The notes below the pieces were generated by a model. The model saw only the letters and a program-made list of their open reading frames with translations. It was not told the origin of the DNA and ran no database searches. From Phascolarctos cinereus (taxonomy: Eukaryota > Chordata > Mammalia > Diprotodontia > Phascolarctidae): a stretch of 64,000 bases of DNA. Numbering within the stretch: the stretch's first letter is position 1; each line of letters starts with the position of its first letter. Where the stretch lies: positions 7,886,001 through 7,950,000 of the forward strand of contig NW_018343979.1 of assembly GCF_002099425.1 (NCBI RefSeq), read 5' to 3'. This document shows, one piece after another, positions 1 to 10,862 of this stretch. The translations under genes and the position numbers were made by a program.

Positions 1-50
1 ACACTACTAATATGAAAAGTACTTTTCTAAGAATTCTACACATATAGATT

Positions 51-77
51 GTGTGTGTGTGGGTTTGTGAGTGTGTG

Positions 78-140
<63 letters not shown>
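51..140. repeat. (TG)n-(AG)n compound microsatellite
   Basis: A run of TG units with a few interruptions passes directly into a run of AG units. Simple repeat; apparent reading frames across it are meaningless. Likely length-polymorphic. Confidence 0.97.
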
Positions 141-141
<1 letters not shown>

Positions 142-254
142 AGCATATAATTGTAATTGTTGGTCTTCCTGGCATGGATAAGGTATAACATAATTTCCTT
201 CATATACCAGGTGAACCGGTTTCTCAAGTTTTATAGTTCTTTACCTTTCCATCT

Positions 255-925
255 CAACCTACTTTTCTTTCTGATGTCACACCCACCAGTAGTGATACCA
301 TTTACACAATCTCCCATTTTTGAAACCTAGGATTGTGTTTTGATTCTTCCTTTCCCTTCACTTCTCAAGTTGAATCAGTTACTGAAGTCTCTCAATTCTC
401 TCCCTGCTTCATTCCTCACCCCTATCTGTCTCCTGCTCTCTTACTTCCACACTAGAAAAGGAACTCATTTCTACCTTTGTGGACAATTTCAATAAACTTC
501 CTGTCCATTTCCTGCCATCATTCAATTTAACTTTCTTACCACTGTCAAAATAATCTTCCTTTCTTCATTGATATAATCACTCCTTTCCTCAAAAATTGTC
601 AATGGCTGTTGTCAATTACTATTATCTATCTACTGAATGAATTTCATACTCCTTTACTAGTATCTAAAACCTTCACAATCTGGTGCCACACTATCTTTCC
701 AACCATTTCTTTTATTGCTCTCCTCCCTATACTCCATGATCTTTTTGCATTGGAGCTCTACCTGTGCACATTCCCTGTTATTTTGTACATCTACCTCTGC
801 TTATGCTATTCTCTGGTCTTGGAGAGTGGTCCTTCTCCATCTTTGATTGTTAAATTTTATTTATTCTTTAATGCTCATCTCAAATATAAACCTCCATGGG
901 AAGCTTTTTCAGAATCCATGGGAAA
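255..925 (+). mobile_element. L2 (CR1-clade) LINE fragment, 3' half
   Basis: Pyrimidine-rich sequence with the order of segments I know from the L2 3' half: a stretch like 'attgtcaatggctgttgtca', then the 'cttcacaatctggtgccaca' block, then a run of short C/T-rich segments. The coding frame is lost. Orientation is plus, judged from the order of these blocks. Old and diverged; the exact subfamily is not determined. Confidence 0.55.
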
Positions 926-929
926 AAGT

Positions 930-1880
930 CAATAAAAACTTTCTCCTTCCGACCCAACACATCAAAATGTTGAAATGGATCTTTAGTCTCATCCAAAATG
1001 ATATTCTTTCCAAAGATGTTGATTGCAACTTTCTCTTGATATTGAGATGATATCAATGGAACAAATAGTCCATTCAACTCACTCCCATCACATGACCAGC
1101 CCATCTTTTTTTTCAATCATACATTTATTTAATGGTATTTTTTAGTGTAGCTCTTCTTTGTAGCTCATTATTTATTATGCATAATAGCCTGCTTACAAGC
1201 ATCATTGCCCTCTGGATGGTACCAAGTTTTAATTCCTCAGAGACTATATTGTTTCATGACTCACAGCCATACACATAGGTAGAGTATTGATATTAAACAT
1301 ATGAGCTTTCACTTCAGGGAGAAGTTGGTGGTCATTAAAGGAGCTCCATAGTTTCTCTTAGGTAGTCCAACATTTCATTGTCCTTGCTGTTCAATTTTGT
1401 ATTTCACTCATTGTCTATTGTAGTACACATCTAACTTAATGTCCGAACAGTAGACATTTTTTATCCACTTGTTGTTCCTTGTGTGGATGGTTAGGCCAAA
1501 TGTTTTTGAATAGTTAAGTATGAGATTACACAGGAGTCTTTGCAATGTTGCAGTTTGATATAATTGTCATAATGTCATCCACAAATAGGAGCACCTGAAG
1601 CATCCTAACATCTATAGGGAATGGTTCTTAACTTTAAGCTGAATCTTCTCCACTATAGTGGCAACTACCTTTGATAAGAATATGTTTCTGTGCTTTATGC
1701 CTTGAGAAGAAGATGCTTTTAATGATCAGGAAGGTCATAGAATAAGTTTATCAATGTTAAATCTTTCAAGAAATTTTATATATTTTTGATGAATGGATAG
1801 GGGCCACATTGTTGGATAGAGGCTTAAGGGCAGTATTTTGTGTGATCAAGCTCAAAGACTTTTGTTTTTTATTGTCAACA
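930..1880 (-). mobile_element. RTE-clade LINE fragment, reverse-transcriptase C-terminal part
   Basis: Read on the minus strand, broken frames give the reverse-transcriptase catalytic box as LLFVDDIM (about 1567-1602, canonical form FADD). Further downstream comes a TLP..YG..W-like block followed by EELKLGTIQRAM. Near 1080-1110 there is KKKWAGHV, and then NIKRKL...W.R resembling the RTE tail after the RT domain. Many frame breaks; clearly dead. It ends where the SINE at 1897 begins. A separate RTE endonuclease piece at 5976-7250 has the same orientation and may be part of the same original insertion. Confidence 0.6.
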
Positions 1881-1896
1881 AACACTAAGAATTCTT

Positions 1897-2037
1897 TTTT
1901 TTCCTGAGGCAATTGGGTTAAGTGACTTGCCCAGGGTCATGCAGATAGAAATTTTGAAGTGTCTAAGGCCAGATTTGAACTCAGGTCCTCCTGACTTCAG
2001 AGCCAGAGCTCTATCCACTACACCACCTAGATGCCCC
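1897..2037 (-). mobile_element. tRNA-derived marsupial SINE with TSDs
   Basis: The plus strand shows a T-rich run, then 'aagtgacttgcccagggtca', 'gatttgaactcaggtcctcc', 'gagctctatccacta' and 'caccacctagatgcccc'. This is the reverse complement of the common marsupial SINE whose head is tRNA-like and whose 3' end is A-rich. Flanking direct repeats at 1881-1896 and 2038-2053 match at 15 of 16 bases, so the insertion is complete. Confidence 0.88.
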
Positions 2038-2053
2038 AACAATAAGAATTCTT

Positions 2054-2560
2054 GAGAAGGAATTCCCTCTTCAAGCCTGTAATGGATCACCCTTCCTCTA
2101 CTTTCTCAGCTCAAAAATTTGCCTCATTTTACAGAAAAAAATTCAGGCCATTTGTCATGAGCTCCTAGTATAACTCTCCTCCTTCTCTCACAAACCACTC
2201 ATATCCCTTTTGCTACTATTTCTTCTTTTGCCCTGTCTCACATGTTGAGTTGGCTTTACTCCTTACCAAGGCTAATCTGTCTTTCTGCATATGCAATCTG
2301 ATTCTACCCTATCTCTTTCAACAGATTACCTCCTCTGTCATTCCCAGTCTATCACTTATTTTCAGTCTGCCCCTTTTTGCTGGCTCATTCTCTACTGCCA
2401 ACAAATATACCCATGTCTCCCCTGTCGTGAAAAAAAAAAAAACCTCTCCTTTGATCAGCCCTAAGTATCTATCAACATATATTTTTCTGTCCATTTTACT
2501 GTCTGCATCTCTATCTCTTATTATCAACTCTTCCCCTTTCCATAAATATGAAAAGTGAGC
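2054..2560 (+). mobile_element. L2 (CR1-clade) LINE fragment
   Basis: Contains L2-like blocks in order: 'cctcattttacagaaaaaaa' with a following 'attcaggccatttgtcatga', then 'aaggctaatctgtctttctg', then a block matching 'ccaacaaatatacccatgtc'. Similar blocks recur at 58.2-58.4 kb in this window in the same order. Frames are broken. The adjacent L1 piece starts near 2565. Confidence 0.55.
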
Positions 2561-2564
2561 TCTT

Positions 2565-2822
2565 CCTTGCTCCTCAAATTTGTTTTTGATGTCACCCTTA
2601 ATGTCTAAACCATGTATCGATTTGAATCTTATCTTGTTATGCAGTGCAAAATGTTAGTCTACAGCAATTTCTGTCAGACTGCTTTCTAATTTTCCCTGCA
2701 GCTTTTGGTCAAATAATGAGTTCTTTCCTCAGTCACTGAAGTCTTTGGATTTTTGTTACTATTTACACACTTCTTTAATGTTGTGTACCTAATCTGTTTC
2801 ATTGACTAGACTCTATACTTTT
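2565..2822 (-). mobile_element. L1 ORF2 fragment, left part
   Basis: Closely parallels the L1 ORF2 piece at 11.46-11.58 kb on the same strand, for example 'gtcagactgctttctaattt' here against 'gccagactgctttctagttt' there. It continues on the far side of the HAL1 insertion at 5791-5975: at the break the sequence carries on across the duplicated target site as the L1 block around 'ttcttagccagtacc'. The HAL1 therefore landed in this already resident L1. Confidence 0.65.
2806..2822. repeat. Left target-site duplication of HAL1 copy 1
   Basis: Reads ctagactctatactttt and pairs with ctaggctctgtacttct at 5774-5790, 14 of 17 bases identical. Marks the left edge of the HAL1-like insertion. Confidence 0.8.
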
Positions 2823-3657
2823 TTATGATATATATTTATTTTTACTTTTCAACATTTACTTTCACAAGATTTTGAGTTCCACATTTTCACCCCATCTCAC
2901 TCCTCCCCCCACTCTAAGATGGCATGCATTCTGAATACCCCTTCCCCTGGTCTGCCCTCTCTTCTGTCTCTACCCCCACTTCTCTTATCCCCTTCCCCTT
3001 CTATTATCCTGTAGGGCAGGATAGACTTCTGTGCCTCATTTCCTGTATTTCTTATTTCCCAGTTGCATGTGAAAACATTTTTTAAACATGTGTTTTTAAA
3101 ATTTGGGGTTCCAAATTTTCTCCCTTCCTCCCTCCCCACCCAGCCTCATTGAAAAGGCAAGCAACTCAGTATAGGTTATACATGTGCAGTTATGCAAAAC
3201 ACTTCCATAGTAGACTTGTTGTAAAAAACTAACTCTATTTCTCTTAATCCTATCCTGCCCCCCATTTATTCTATTCCTTCTTTTGACCCTGTCCCTCCTC
3301 AGAAGTATTTGCTTCTGATTACCTCCTTTCCCAATCTGCCCTCCTCTCTATCATCCCCCTGCTCTCTTGTCCCTTTCCCACCCTATTTTCCTGTAGGGTA
3401 AGACAGATTTCCATACCCAATTGAGTGTATATGTTATTCCCTCCTTAAGCCAAATCCTATGAGAATAAGATTCACTTATTCCCTCTCACCTTCCCCTGCT
3501 TCCCCTCCACTATAAGCGCTTTTTCTTTTCTGTTTTTTTTTTGTGAAATAATTTACCCCATTCTACCTTTCCCTTTCTTCTCCTAGTATAATATTCTCTC
3601 ATCCTTTAATTTTATTCTCCAGATATGACCCATTAATCTTCAACTCACCCTGTGCTC

Positions 3658-3700
3658 TATATCTATCTACATATCTATCTATCTATACATATATACATAT
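3658..3700. repeat. (ATCT)n/(AT)n microsatellite inside HAL1 3' part
   Basis: Short TATC/ATAC run. It sits in the same element position as the much longer GATA tract in HAL1 copy 2 (17968-18036), so the element itself carries the seed. Confidence 0.85.
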
Positions 3701-3956
3701 AATTTTTCCCCCTCCAACTACCCTAATACTGACAAAGGTCTCATGAGTTATAAATATCATCTTTCCATGCAGAAATGTAAACAGTTCAACCTTAATAAGT
3801 CTCTTATGATTTCTCTTTCCTGTGTACCTCTTCATGTTCCACTTCAGTCTTGTATTTGAAAATCAAATTTTCTATTCAGCTCTGGTCTTTTCATCAAGAA
3901 TGCTTGAAAGTGCTTTATTTCACTGAATGATCATTTTTTCCCCTAAAGGATTATAC

Positions 3957-4909
3957 TCAGTTTTGCTTGGTAGGTGATTTCTTGTTTGTAATCCTATCCT
4001 TTGCCCTCCTGAATATTATATTCCATGCCCTGCGGTCCTTTAATGTAGAAGCTGCTAAATCTTGTGTTATCCTGATTGTGTTTCCACAATACTTGAATTG
4101 TTTCTTTCAGGCTGCTTGTAATATTTTCTCCTTGACCTGGGAACTCCAGAATTTGGCTACGATATTCCTAGGAGTTTTCCTTTGGGGATCTCTTTCAGGA
4201 GGACATCTGTGGATTCTTTTGATTTCTATTTTGCCTTCTGGTTCTAAAATATCAGGGCAGTTTTCCTTGATAATTTCTTGAAAGATGATGTCTAGGCTCT
4301 TTTTTTTTGATCATGGCTTTCAGATAGTCCAATAATTTTTAAATTCTCTCTCCTGGATCTATTTTCCAGGTCAGTTGTTTTTCCAATGAGATATTTCACA
4401 TTGTCTTCTATTTTTTCATTCTTTTGGATTTGTTTTACAGTGTCTTGATGTCTCATAAAGTCACTAGCCTCCAATTGCTCCATTCTAATTTTTAAGGAAG
4501 TATTTTCTTCAGTGATCTTTTGGACTTCCTTTTCCATTTGGCCAATTTTGCTTTTTAGGGCATTCTTCTCCTCATTGCCTTTTGGGTTAGGCTATTTTTT
4601 AAGATATTATTTTCTTCAGTATTTTTTTGGGTCTCCTTTAGCAAGCTGTTGACTTGTTTTTCATGATTTTCTTACATCACTCTCATTTCTCTTTCCCAGT
4701 TTTTCCTCTACTTCCCTTACTTGCTTCTCAAAATCCCTTTTGAGCTCTTCCAAGGCCTGGGACAGATTCATATTTTTCTTGGAGGCTTTGGATGTAGGAG
4801 TTCTGACTTTGTTGTCTTCTTCTGGTTGTATTTTTTGATCTTTTTTGTCACCAAAGTAAGATAATACAGTATGACTCTTTTTGCGCTGCTTGCTCGTGAT
4901 CCCAGCCAA
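3957..4909 (-). pseudogene. L1-type ORF1 of HAL1 copy 1, broken
   Basis: Starts at MAGITSKQRKKSHTVLSYFG (4909). It runs 82 residues to a stop at about 4661 caused by a frame change. It resumes in the frame read from 4537 (MEKEVQKITEENTSL, coiled coil; RENLKIIGLSES, start of the RRM-like domain) and is broken again near 4292. The C-terminal domain is readable as diverged sequence to a stop at 3957. The order coiled coil, RRM, C-terminal domain is that of the L1 ORF1 RNA-binding chaperone. Non-functional. Confidence 0.75.
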
Positions 4910-5773
4910 TTACTTGAGTTTTAATCTCTTTGTTAAGGTAAGAGTCTGCTTCCAATGTGGAGAGTGTACTGTCCCAAGCTTCAGGGGTTTGTGTAGCTGT
5001 TTTCAGAGATACCTGTAGGGACCTGTAACTTTTCAGTTCTTGCAAGGTGGTATGATAAGGGGTGAGGTGTTTACTCCTTTCCTGGCCTGTGCTCTGGTCT
5101 ATTCATGACCACAAGCACTCCTTTCTGTGCTGGAACTGTGAGGAAGGTTTCTTCTCCACAGCCACTACAAGCTCCACCACATCAGCACTCCTCCTTGCCC
5201 CAGGACCAACATCCAGAACTGTGACCCAGATCCAAGCACAGGCAAAACAAGACATTCCTGTATCAGCACTGGTAAAGAGATCCCTGCAATCCCCCTCCAA
5301 TCAGCCACTGGATTCCCCCTCAGTATGTGGGCCAGAAGCTCAGGACGTAGCCACCACCCTGAGACCCGAGCTCTGTGCTCTGTGCTCTGTGGTCTGGAGC
5401 TGGCAGTGACCTAGCTCCTCTCTCAGCACTGCAGGAACAGACTTTTCCCACTGACCTAAGTCTTTGGCATTTGTGGATTGAGGAGTCTGGGAAACTGCTG
5501 CAGCTTCGGGCAATTCAGTCCTCTGAGGCCTACTCCAGGTTCACTGAGGCCTGTGTGCCCATGCCACATTGTGCTTTGCTCCCATACCATCACAATGTAT
5601 CTTTCTGATTAATCATCCAGGTCATCTTGGGCTGGAAATTTGCTTCAATCTGTCTTTTTGTGGGTTCTGCTGCTTTCGAATTTGTTGAGCCATTTTTTAT
5701 AGGTATTTTGAGGGGTCTGGGGGAGAGCTGAAGCAAGTCACTGCTTTTACTCTGCCATGTTGGCTTTGCCTCT

Positions 5774-5790
5774 CTAGGCTCTGTACTTCT
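5774..5790. repeat. Right target-site duplication of HAL1 copy 1
   Basis: Pairs with 2806-2822 (14 of 17 identical). L1 ORF2 sequence resumes immediately after it. Confidence 0.8.
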
Positions 5791-5975
5791 TAACGAACAC
5801 TAAGTTGTTCTGATGAACAATTTTACAAAGCAGTTCTAGTTAACTGCTTTTTAGGGTTTACTTGAAACATGGTATACCTCTTTCTTCTGCTTTTTTAAAA
5901 CAATTATTTCCCTTGAGATTTTTCACCTTTTGTTCTTTAAACTGAATGCTGTTATTATTTTCCTAGCTTTCTTTA
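5791..5975 (-). mobile_element. L1 ORF2 fragment, right part
   Basis: Continuation of the L1 piece at 2565-2822 after the HAL1 insertion. The blocks 'tgttctgatgaacaatttta' and 'accttttgttctttaaactg' parallel the L1 blocks at 11.9-12.0 kb. The right boundary is approximate. Confidence 0.55.
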
Positions 5976-7250
5976 AACTGCTAATACTTTCCACTAATTC
6001 TCTGTTTTGTGAGGTGATACTGCCAGCTATCTTTCTACATAAGATTTTGAAAATTATTTTGCATTTTGTTGCTTTTGGATTCCATATATCTCTGCTTAGC
6101 TAGTAATTAAAGCATTTACTAAGCCATTTTTTTAGACATTTTCCCTCCCTTCACTATGGTATTTAACAAGGGTTTAGCATCTCTAGGAAATAATTATAAT
6201 CACTTTCTGTGTCATTTATTATATCATCATCTCATTTTTAATCATTACTAACTTGTTTGGATTGGTCAGGTTCAAGTTGTAATTGTATGCCACATTGTGT
6301 TTTCATTTTTGTTATTTGCTCAAACTCTACAAAATATTAATCTTTTCCTAACAAGTTGGATGACTCTGCAAATATGGCTGATTTAGGAATGACCCTTTGC
6401 ATAACTAATGAATCATTTCCTCTCTATTAAGATGTAACCAATTTCATTTTTGTAATGAAATTGAGTATTCATCATGTCCAAACTTTGTTAATCATTTCCC
6501 AAAGAAAGTACTTTTGCTGTATATGTTTAAAACCTCTTTATACACCTTTGGCTATAGTTTGGCTACACATTTTGGCCACTTTCATATTTAATTCTTCATC
6601 CGTGTTTTCCAACACATTTTTGCCATTTTCATCTATGAATGCACTTGCATTGAAGTCACTAAGCATCAAAGGCTATATTGCTTTAACTTAGTGTCTTATT
6701 GAGTCTTGACAGGCTTCCTCCACTTTGTCATCTGCAATAACTGTTGAAGCATAATATGTAATTATTTTTTATGATGGGCTTCAGAAATACTTATTATGAG
6801 CACTTCAATACAAGATGACCAAATAAGACACTAAATATTCTTGTTTTTGAGTACATTGTAACACCTCCTCTTTTATTTGCCTCTCCAAGAATCTGTGAAA
6901 TTTCTTTAAATTCTTTTAATTTAGCTGTAACTTTTGTCTTTCTCATTTATTTTATGGCAAGACTATCAAGATCAATACTATTAAAATGTTTCAGTAGAAT
7001 ATTCACTCAATGATCATTCTCAAGTTCACTCACTGGTCATTTAGAACACCCATGTAAAAACTATGCTTCTTAGTACCTTCTTTCTCCTTTTCTGCCACTG
7101 AATTCCCAACACTGCAGAATCAGAAAGGGTTTTTGCAATTCCAAAGTGATTTTTGCCCTTTGTTTCATGAGTTTCCATGGCTGAGGAATTCATCACCAAG
7201 TATCCAGCCTTGAAGGTACAAACCTCTTTATATTTTAATAAGGGAAACCC
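5976..7250 (-). mobile_element. RTE-clade LINE fragment, endonuclease region
   Basis: On the minus strand, broken frames give YASTVIADDKVEEA (canonical YAPT followed by the D/E-rich stretch), then LSDFNAS at about 6641-6670 (canonical GDFNA of the AP-type endonuclease), then KNEIGYILIER (canonical KNEIDYIL). These occur in the right order for an RTE endonuclease. Many stops. Both edges are approximate, and 7250-7560 is not clearly assigned. It may be the 5' portion of the RTE seen at 930-1880, separated by later events; that link is inference. Confidence 0.5.
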
Positions 7251-7567
7251 AATGTATTCCTAGAACCATACTCAAAATATTTCTTTGTTGGGGAACCTGC
7301 TAGATTTTTGGCTTTGCTCTCATAGCCTTGAGAAGCCAGAGTCACCTCTGTGCTACAGTGAGGCAGATGTTTGGTTTGTAATTCTCTAATAGAATTACAT
7401 GATATTGTGTCCTCTATTTCTGTTTCTCATTTCTGCATTGAGTTGGCAACTGTATAGAGCTGGACTATCTGTTATCTAAAGTTTATTTCTCTCTTAGTGC
7501 CTGGCACAGGAAGAAAAATGAATTAGCATGAGTCTGTTGTATTCCAAGACTTGAACTGGGTATTATT

Positions 7568-8019
7568 TAAAAAAATGAGGGAACTTTATTTAATATTAAA
7601 GGAGTGGGGGAACAAGATGTCTTGACTTTGTGATGTGTTCACATTCATGCTCTTCCCACTGCTGCTGAGCATGATGTACAGTGCTTTCTGGGCTTTCTGT
7701 TTCTCCTGGATCAAGGCCACTCTGCCTAGGGGAATGCCACTGGAGCTCATTTACTTCAAGAGGACTTCTTCATCTGCTGCTCAGCCTTTCCATGGAATTG
7801 GTGGAACAGTTCCCAGAAGGTCTTTTGGGGCATCAGCTTTTGCCTTGTCTCATCTACATACTCCATCTTGACACTAGGCTTGTAGCTATCTTTCTCCTTA
7901 AAATCCTGTGTGATGCTGTAATACTCTTCCTGACGACTGTACTTGTCATTAATGCAGCGTTGTCCTCTCTGCAGTACATAGTAGGAGGCAGAGATTTGTT
8001 GAGGGTCTTCACCTGACCA
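7568..8019 (-). pseudogene. SART1: SART1 processed pseudogene (3' end retrocopy)
   Basis: Minus-strand reading gives, in order, VKTLNKSLPPTMYCREDN, then in a shifted frame INDKYSRQEEYYSITQDF, KEKDSYKPSVKMEYVDET, ELFHQFHGKA, then MSSSGIPLGRVALIQEKQKA and GKSMNVNTSQ. These match the C-terminus of SART1, the U4/U6.U5 tri-snRNP protein, which ends ...MNANTITK. About 15 residues between the HGKG and MSSS blocks are missing, there are frameshifts and a stop, and the true C-terminus is altered. A 3'UTR with AATAAA follows (7575-7590 region). It is intronless and 5'-truncated. Candidate 9 bp TSD ggtattatt lies at 7559-7567 and 8020-8028. No long poly(A) remains. Confidence 0.9.
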
Positions 8020-8204
8020 GGTATTATTGCTGAAAATGGATCTGTATTTATCTCAATTGAATTGAATTGAATGTATTTAGGAATGTGAACCTAGAACAAT
8101 AAGACCAGATTCAAAAATCTAAAATGACGTTTCAGTAGAAATAATTATACTAGGATTTATAGTGATAACATTTACTTTTGGTAATGTGAGGCATGCATAC
8201 ATCA

Positions 8205-8480
8205 TACATCAGTGGCTGATCGGGGGGGATTGCAGGGATTTCTTTGCTGGTGCTGAAGCAGGATTCTCTTGCTTTGCTTATGCTTGGATCTGGGTCACAG
8301 TTCTCTGTGGTGAACCTGGGGCAAGGAAGAGTGCTGGCGTGATGGAACTTTTAGTGGCAGTGAATAGAGAATCCTCTTCATAGTTCCAAGCTAAAAAAGA
8401 GTGCTTGTGGTCACTCATGGACCAGAGCCTAGGCCAGGAAAGGAGTAAACACCTCACCCTTGAGCGTACTCCTTGGAAAA
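8205..8480 (+). mobile_element. L1/HAL1 5'UTR fragment
   Basis: Aligns by eye, block for block, with the 5'UTR of HAL1 copy 1 (reverse complement of about 5310-5045): 'gtggctgatcgggggggatt', 'ggatctgggtcacagttct', 'gagtgcttgtggtca', 'ggccaggaaaggagtaaaca'. Both ends are internal to the 5'UTR, so this is a fragment without coding sequence. It is the third copy of this 5'UTR in the window. Confidence 0.78.
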
Positions 8481-9365
8481 ACTGTTTTCCTTTTATAATT
8501 ACAGTTATGGCATCTTATTGTTTTAGTTATGATTTAGACTCACTAAAGATGCTTGCCCATGAAGGAAAACCTACATTATCTATTGGAGAATTCTAAACAG
8601 AAGAAAGACTTCATACTTTGGATAATAGTCTCCAAATATTCCAAGTTTCAGCTGACATTAACTGATTGCATTGGTCTCCGGAACACTAACAAAAACTCCT
8701 TGGTGAAAATCATTGTTATTTGAAAGGGACTGGTTTAATTATCCACATTGGAAAAACAAGTGTTAAAAATGCCTTTCCAAAATTATGGCAAGTAACCAGA
8801 AAAACAGCAAACTAAATACATCAACATTTCTATCATTCATAGATACTGCTGATAAATGATAAACTGGGTCCAGAAATGAGGAAGAAAAAAAGTTTGGGAT
8901 GGTTCGCATTTGGAAAAATGTGCAATGCTTTTTTAATAATGTCAAGCTACTTGCTTTGCAAAAATCTATCTTTTTAAATGCTAATATTCTGCACCTATTG
9001 TTAAAAATCTCTAAATTATGAAAAATTATTATCTTGAAAGAATCAAACTTGTAAGTGATCCAAAGATCAATGATAAATACAAGTAGACCATGATGCTTAC
9101 CAGGATAACTGGTGTGTAAGAAGTGGCTTAAAAGTTGCTATCATGGAAAAGGACATGTGAAAGAAAGATCATACAGTAGAAAGAAAGGTCAGTCATACAG
9201 TAGAAACTAAATTATACCAGTCATCCCAAGCTCTGGACCACAGCTTCTGAAACGTTAAAAGAATGAAAAAGCTTTCAGCATTTTGAGGAAATTTTATAAG
9301 GAAGATTTATTAAAAAAAACAACAACCTGAATCAAAATCACACAGAATTAGAAGGGCTTACATGG
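8481..9365. other. Unassigned AT-rich sequence
   Basis: No reading frame with recognisable similarity and no repeat family recognised. A near-duplicate 'agaaagatcatacagtagaa'/'agaaaggtcagtcatacagt' pair near 9163-9205 is a short local repeat. Confidence 0.5.
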
Positions 9366-9412
9366 AAGGTTACAATCTGCATTGGTAGAGGGAGCTTTTA
9401 TCTCAGTACTTA
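9366..9412 (+). mobile_element. Tail fragment of a CORE-type marsupial SINE
   Basis: The block 'aatctgcattggtagaggga' is the same 3' region seen in the longer SINEs at 21505-21770 and 31895-32115. Only the tail is left. Confidence 0.5.
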
Positions 9413-10464
9413 CATAACTTTCTGTTATAGCCTGACCATAGGCCAACAAAGCCTTGGCTGAGTTGATATACTGCCTGCCATTAGTATGGTCAGCTTGGGA
9501 AGTTGCATAGAAACCTCAGGGTAATGCTAAATCCATGGGAAAGCTAGCAGCATCTATACCAGAGATGGTGATTGAGTGCAGAGAAAAACAATGAAACTGG
9601 GGTATCAGAACTGAAGCAATCAATAAGTATTACCAATATCCAAGTTATGCAGCTGTGTGAAACACAGAACTACAGTTAAACTAAGCTGAATGGATGAAGA
9701 GAAAAACCAAAACCTAGAGAACATTGAGTCACATGCCCAGTGAACTATGAACATGGGCCACTAATATGGACAAGGTAGAAGGTTACTTGATTAACTTTTG
9801 TCTGTGTTTCTGCACTTTTGGCTTTTTGTTTTTTCATGCCAGTCAATAGAGGTGACAAAGCATCATCTCTTGGCAGAGGTTTGGGAGTTATAAAAGGCAG
9901 GTGGCAATGGACAAATGTCTGGCAGGGATCATACTCACAAAGGAATGGACAAGGTCACAGTACAACACAGATGCTTTAACTGAATTTAGTCTCATTTGCA
10001 TTGGAGAACTATTAAATTACTTCGTTGAATTTTTAATCCTTTAAAGATCTTCTGTCAGCCAGTTATGTCTTTTTTGATTATCTTATTTAGTTTCAAACTG
10101 GATAATTTTCTTAGTTTTCCTGGTATTTGTTTGAATTTGTAATATTTTTCATTGGGAACAGGATTTTCTAAGTTGGATTTCATTTGCTTTGGAGTGGCCA
10201 ATTTGTTTAATGGCCAAGGGTAACTTTTTGCCTTTCAGAAAGCAGATTAATCTTATTCTTTCTGTTTTTGTTTTGTCTTTATTTCCTCCTCTATCCTCTT
10301 TCTTCTCCTCTTCTTCTTCTTCTCCTTCTTTTCTTACTGTTTCTTCTTCAAGAACATAAAGGTCTCATCTATATTGCCAAGAAGTATATAAGACAGTTAA
10401 GTATATAAAAAGGTAGAATGTGAAAGTTCACTAAAAGTATAGATACTTCCTTACATACAATGCT
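9413..10464. other. Unassigned sequence
   Basis: No gene or recognised repeat, apart from a C/T-rich low-complexity patch around 10300-10345. A TATAAAAG motif at 9889-9896 has no supporting promoter context. Confidence 0.5.
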
Positions 10465-10862
10465 CTGTGTCCCATCTTGATGCCTTTGCTCTGACTATCT
10501 CTCAAGCCTTACATTCCTGTTTCCTTAAAGATTCTCCGTCCTCACCTCTGTCTCCTGGTACCCTGGTTTCCTTAAAGAGTCAAATCAATGCTACCTTCTG
10601 CATGATCTCCACAGCTACTAAAGCCTTCTCCACTTCCTTAGTAATTTTTAATTTGATTTGTATATATTTATATATACATACATAAACACACATATGTACA
10701 TATGTAAACATACACAAATCAAGTGTGTGTGTTTTCTCCATTTTGATATTATCTTGGATATGACCTTGAGGTTACGGTCTGCTTACTTTTGTCTTAGAAC
10801 CTAGTACTTAGAACAATGTCTAGCACAGTAATAAATGCTTGAGGGTTCATTAACTAATTAAT
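10465..10862 (+). mobile_element. L2 LINE 3' end
   Basis: Shows the usual L2 3' layout: 'cttgatgcctttgctctgac', a 'tcaaatcaatgctaccttct' block (canonical: ...ctcaaatgccacctcct), then at the end 'tagcacagtaataaatgctt' (canonical: ...cacatagtaggtgcttaataaatgctt). A TA/CA-rich microsatellite (about 10655-10730) has grown inside it. Confidence 0.65.

Larger units (their letters stand above)
2823..5773 (-). mobile_element. HAL1-like (half-L1) retrotransposon, near full length
   Basis: About 2.95 kb on the minus strand. From right to left it contains an L1-type 5'UTR (5773 to about 4910, beginning with a motif like 'gccaacatggcagagtaaaa'), an ORF1 (4909-3957), and a roughly 1.1 kb non-coding purine-rich 3' part (3956-2823). 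The end is AATAAA-like and A/T-rich. No reverse transcriptase or endonuclease sequence is present, which fits the half-L1 type: an L1 derivative that keeps ORF1 but has lost ORF2 and relies on L1 for movement. TSDs flank it. A second, rearranged copy lies at 16189-18177. Confidence 0.8.

Noticed and set aside
1897-2037. tRNA-like sequence that might be a tRNA gene
   Set aside because: It is the tRNA-derived head of a SINE; the same head recurs at 11.8, 58.8 and other sites and does not form an intact tRNA.
3967-4281. 104-codon plus-strand open frame, mirrored at 17381-17695 on the other strand
   Set aside because: Antisense of the HAL1 ORF1 in both copies; shared because the element is shared, not because it is a gene.
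7635-8016. Plus-strand open frames of 78 and 111 codons
   Set aside because: They are antisense to the SART1 pseudogene, which explains the sequence on the minus strand.
9889-9896. TATAAAAG motif
   Set aside because: Single motif without any supporting promoter element or downstream gene.
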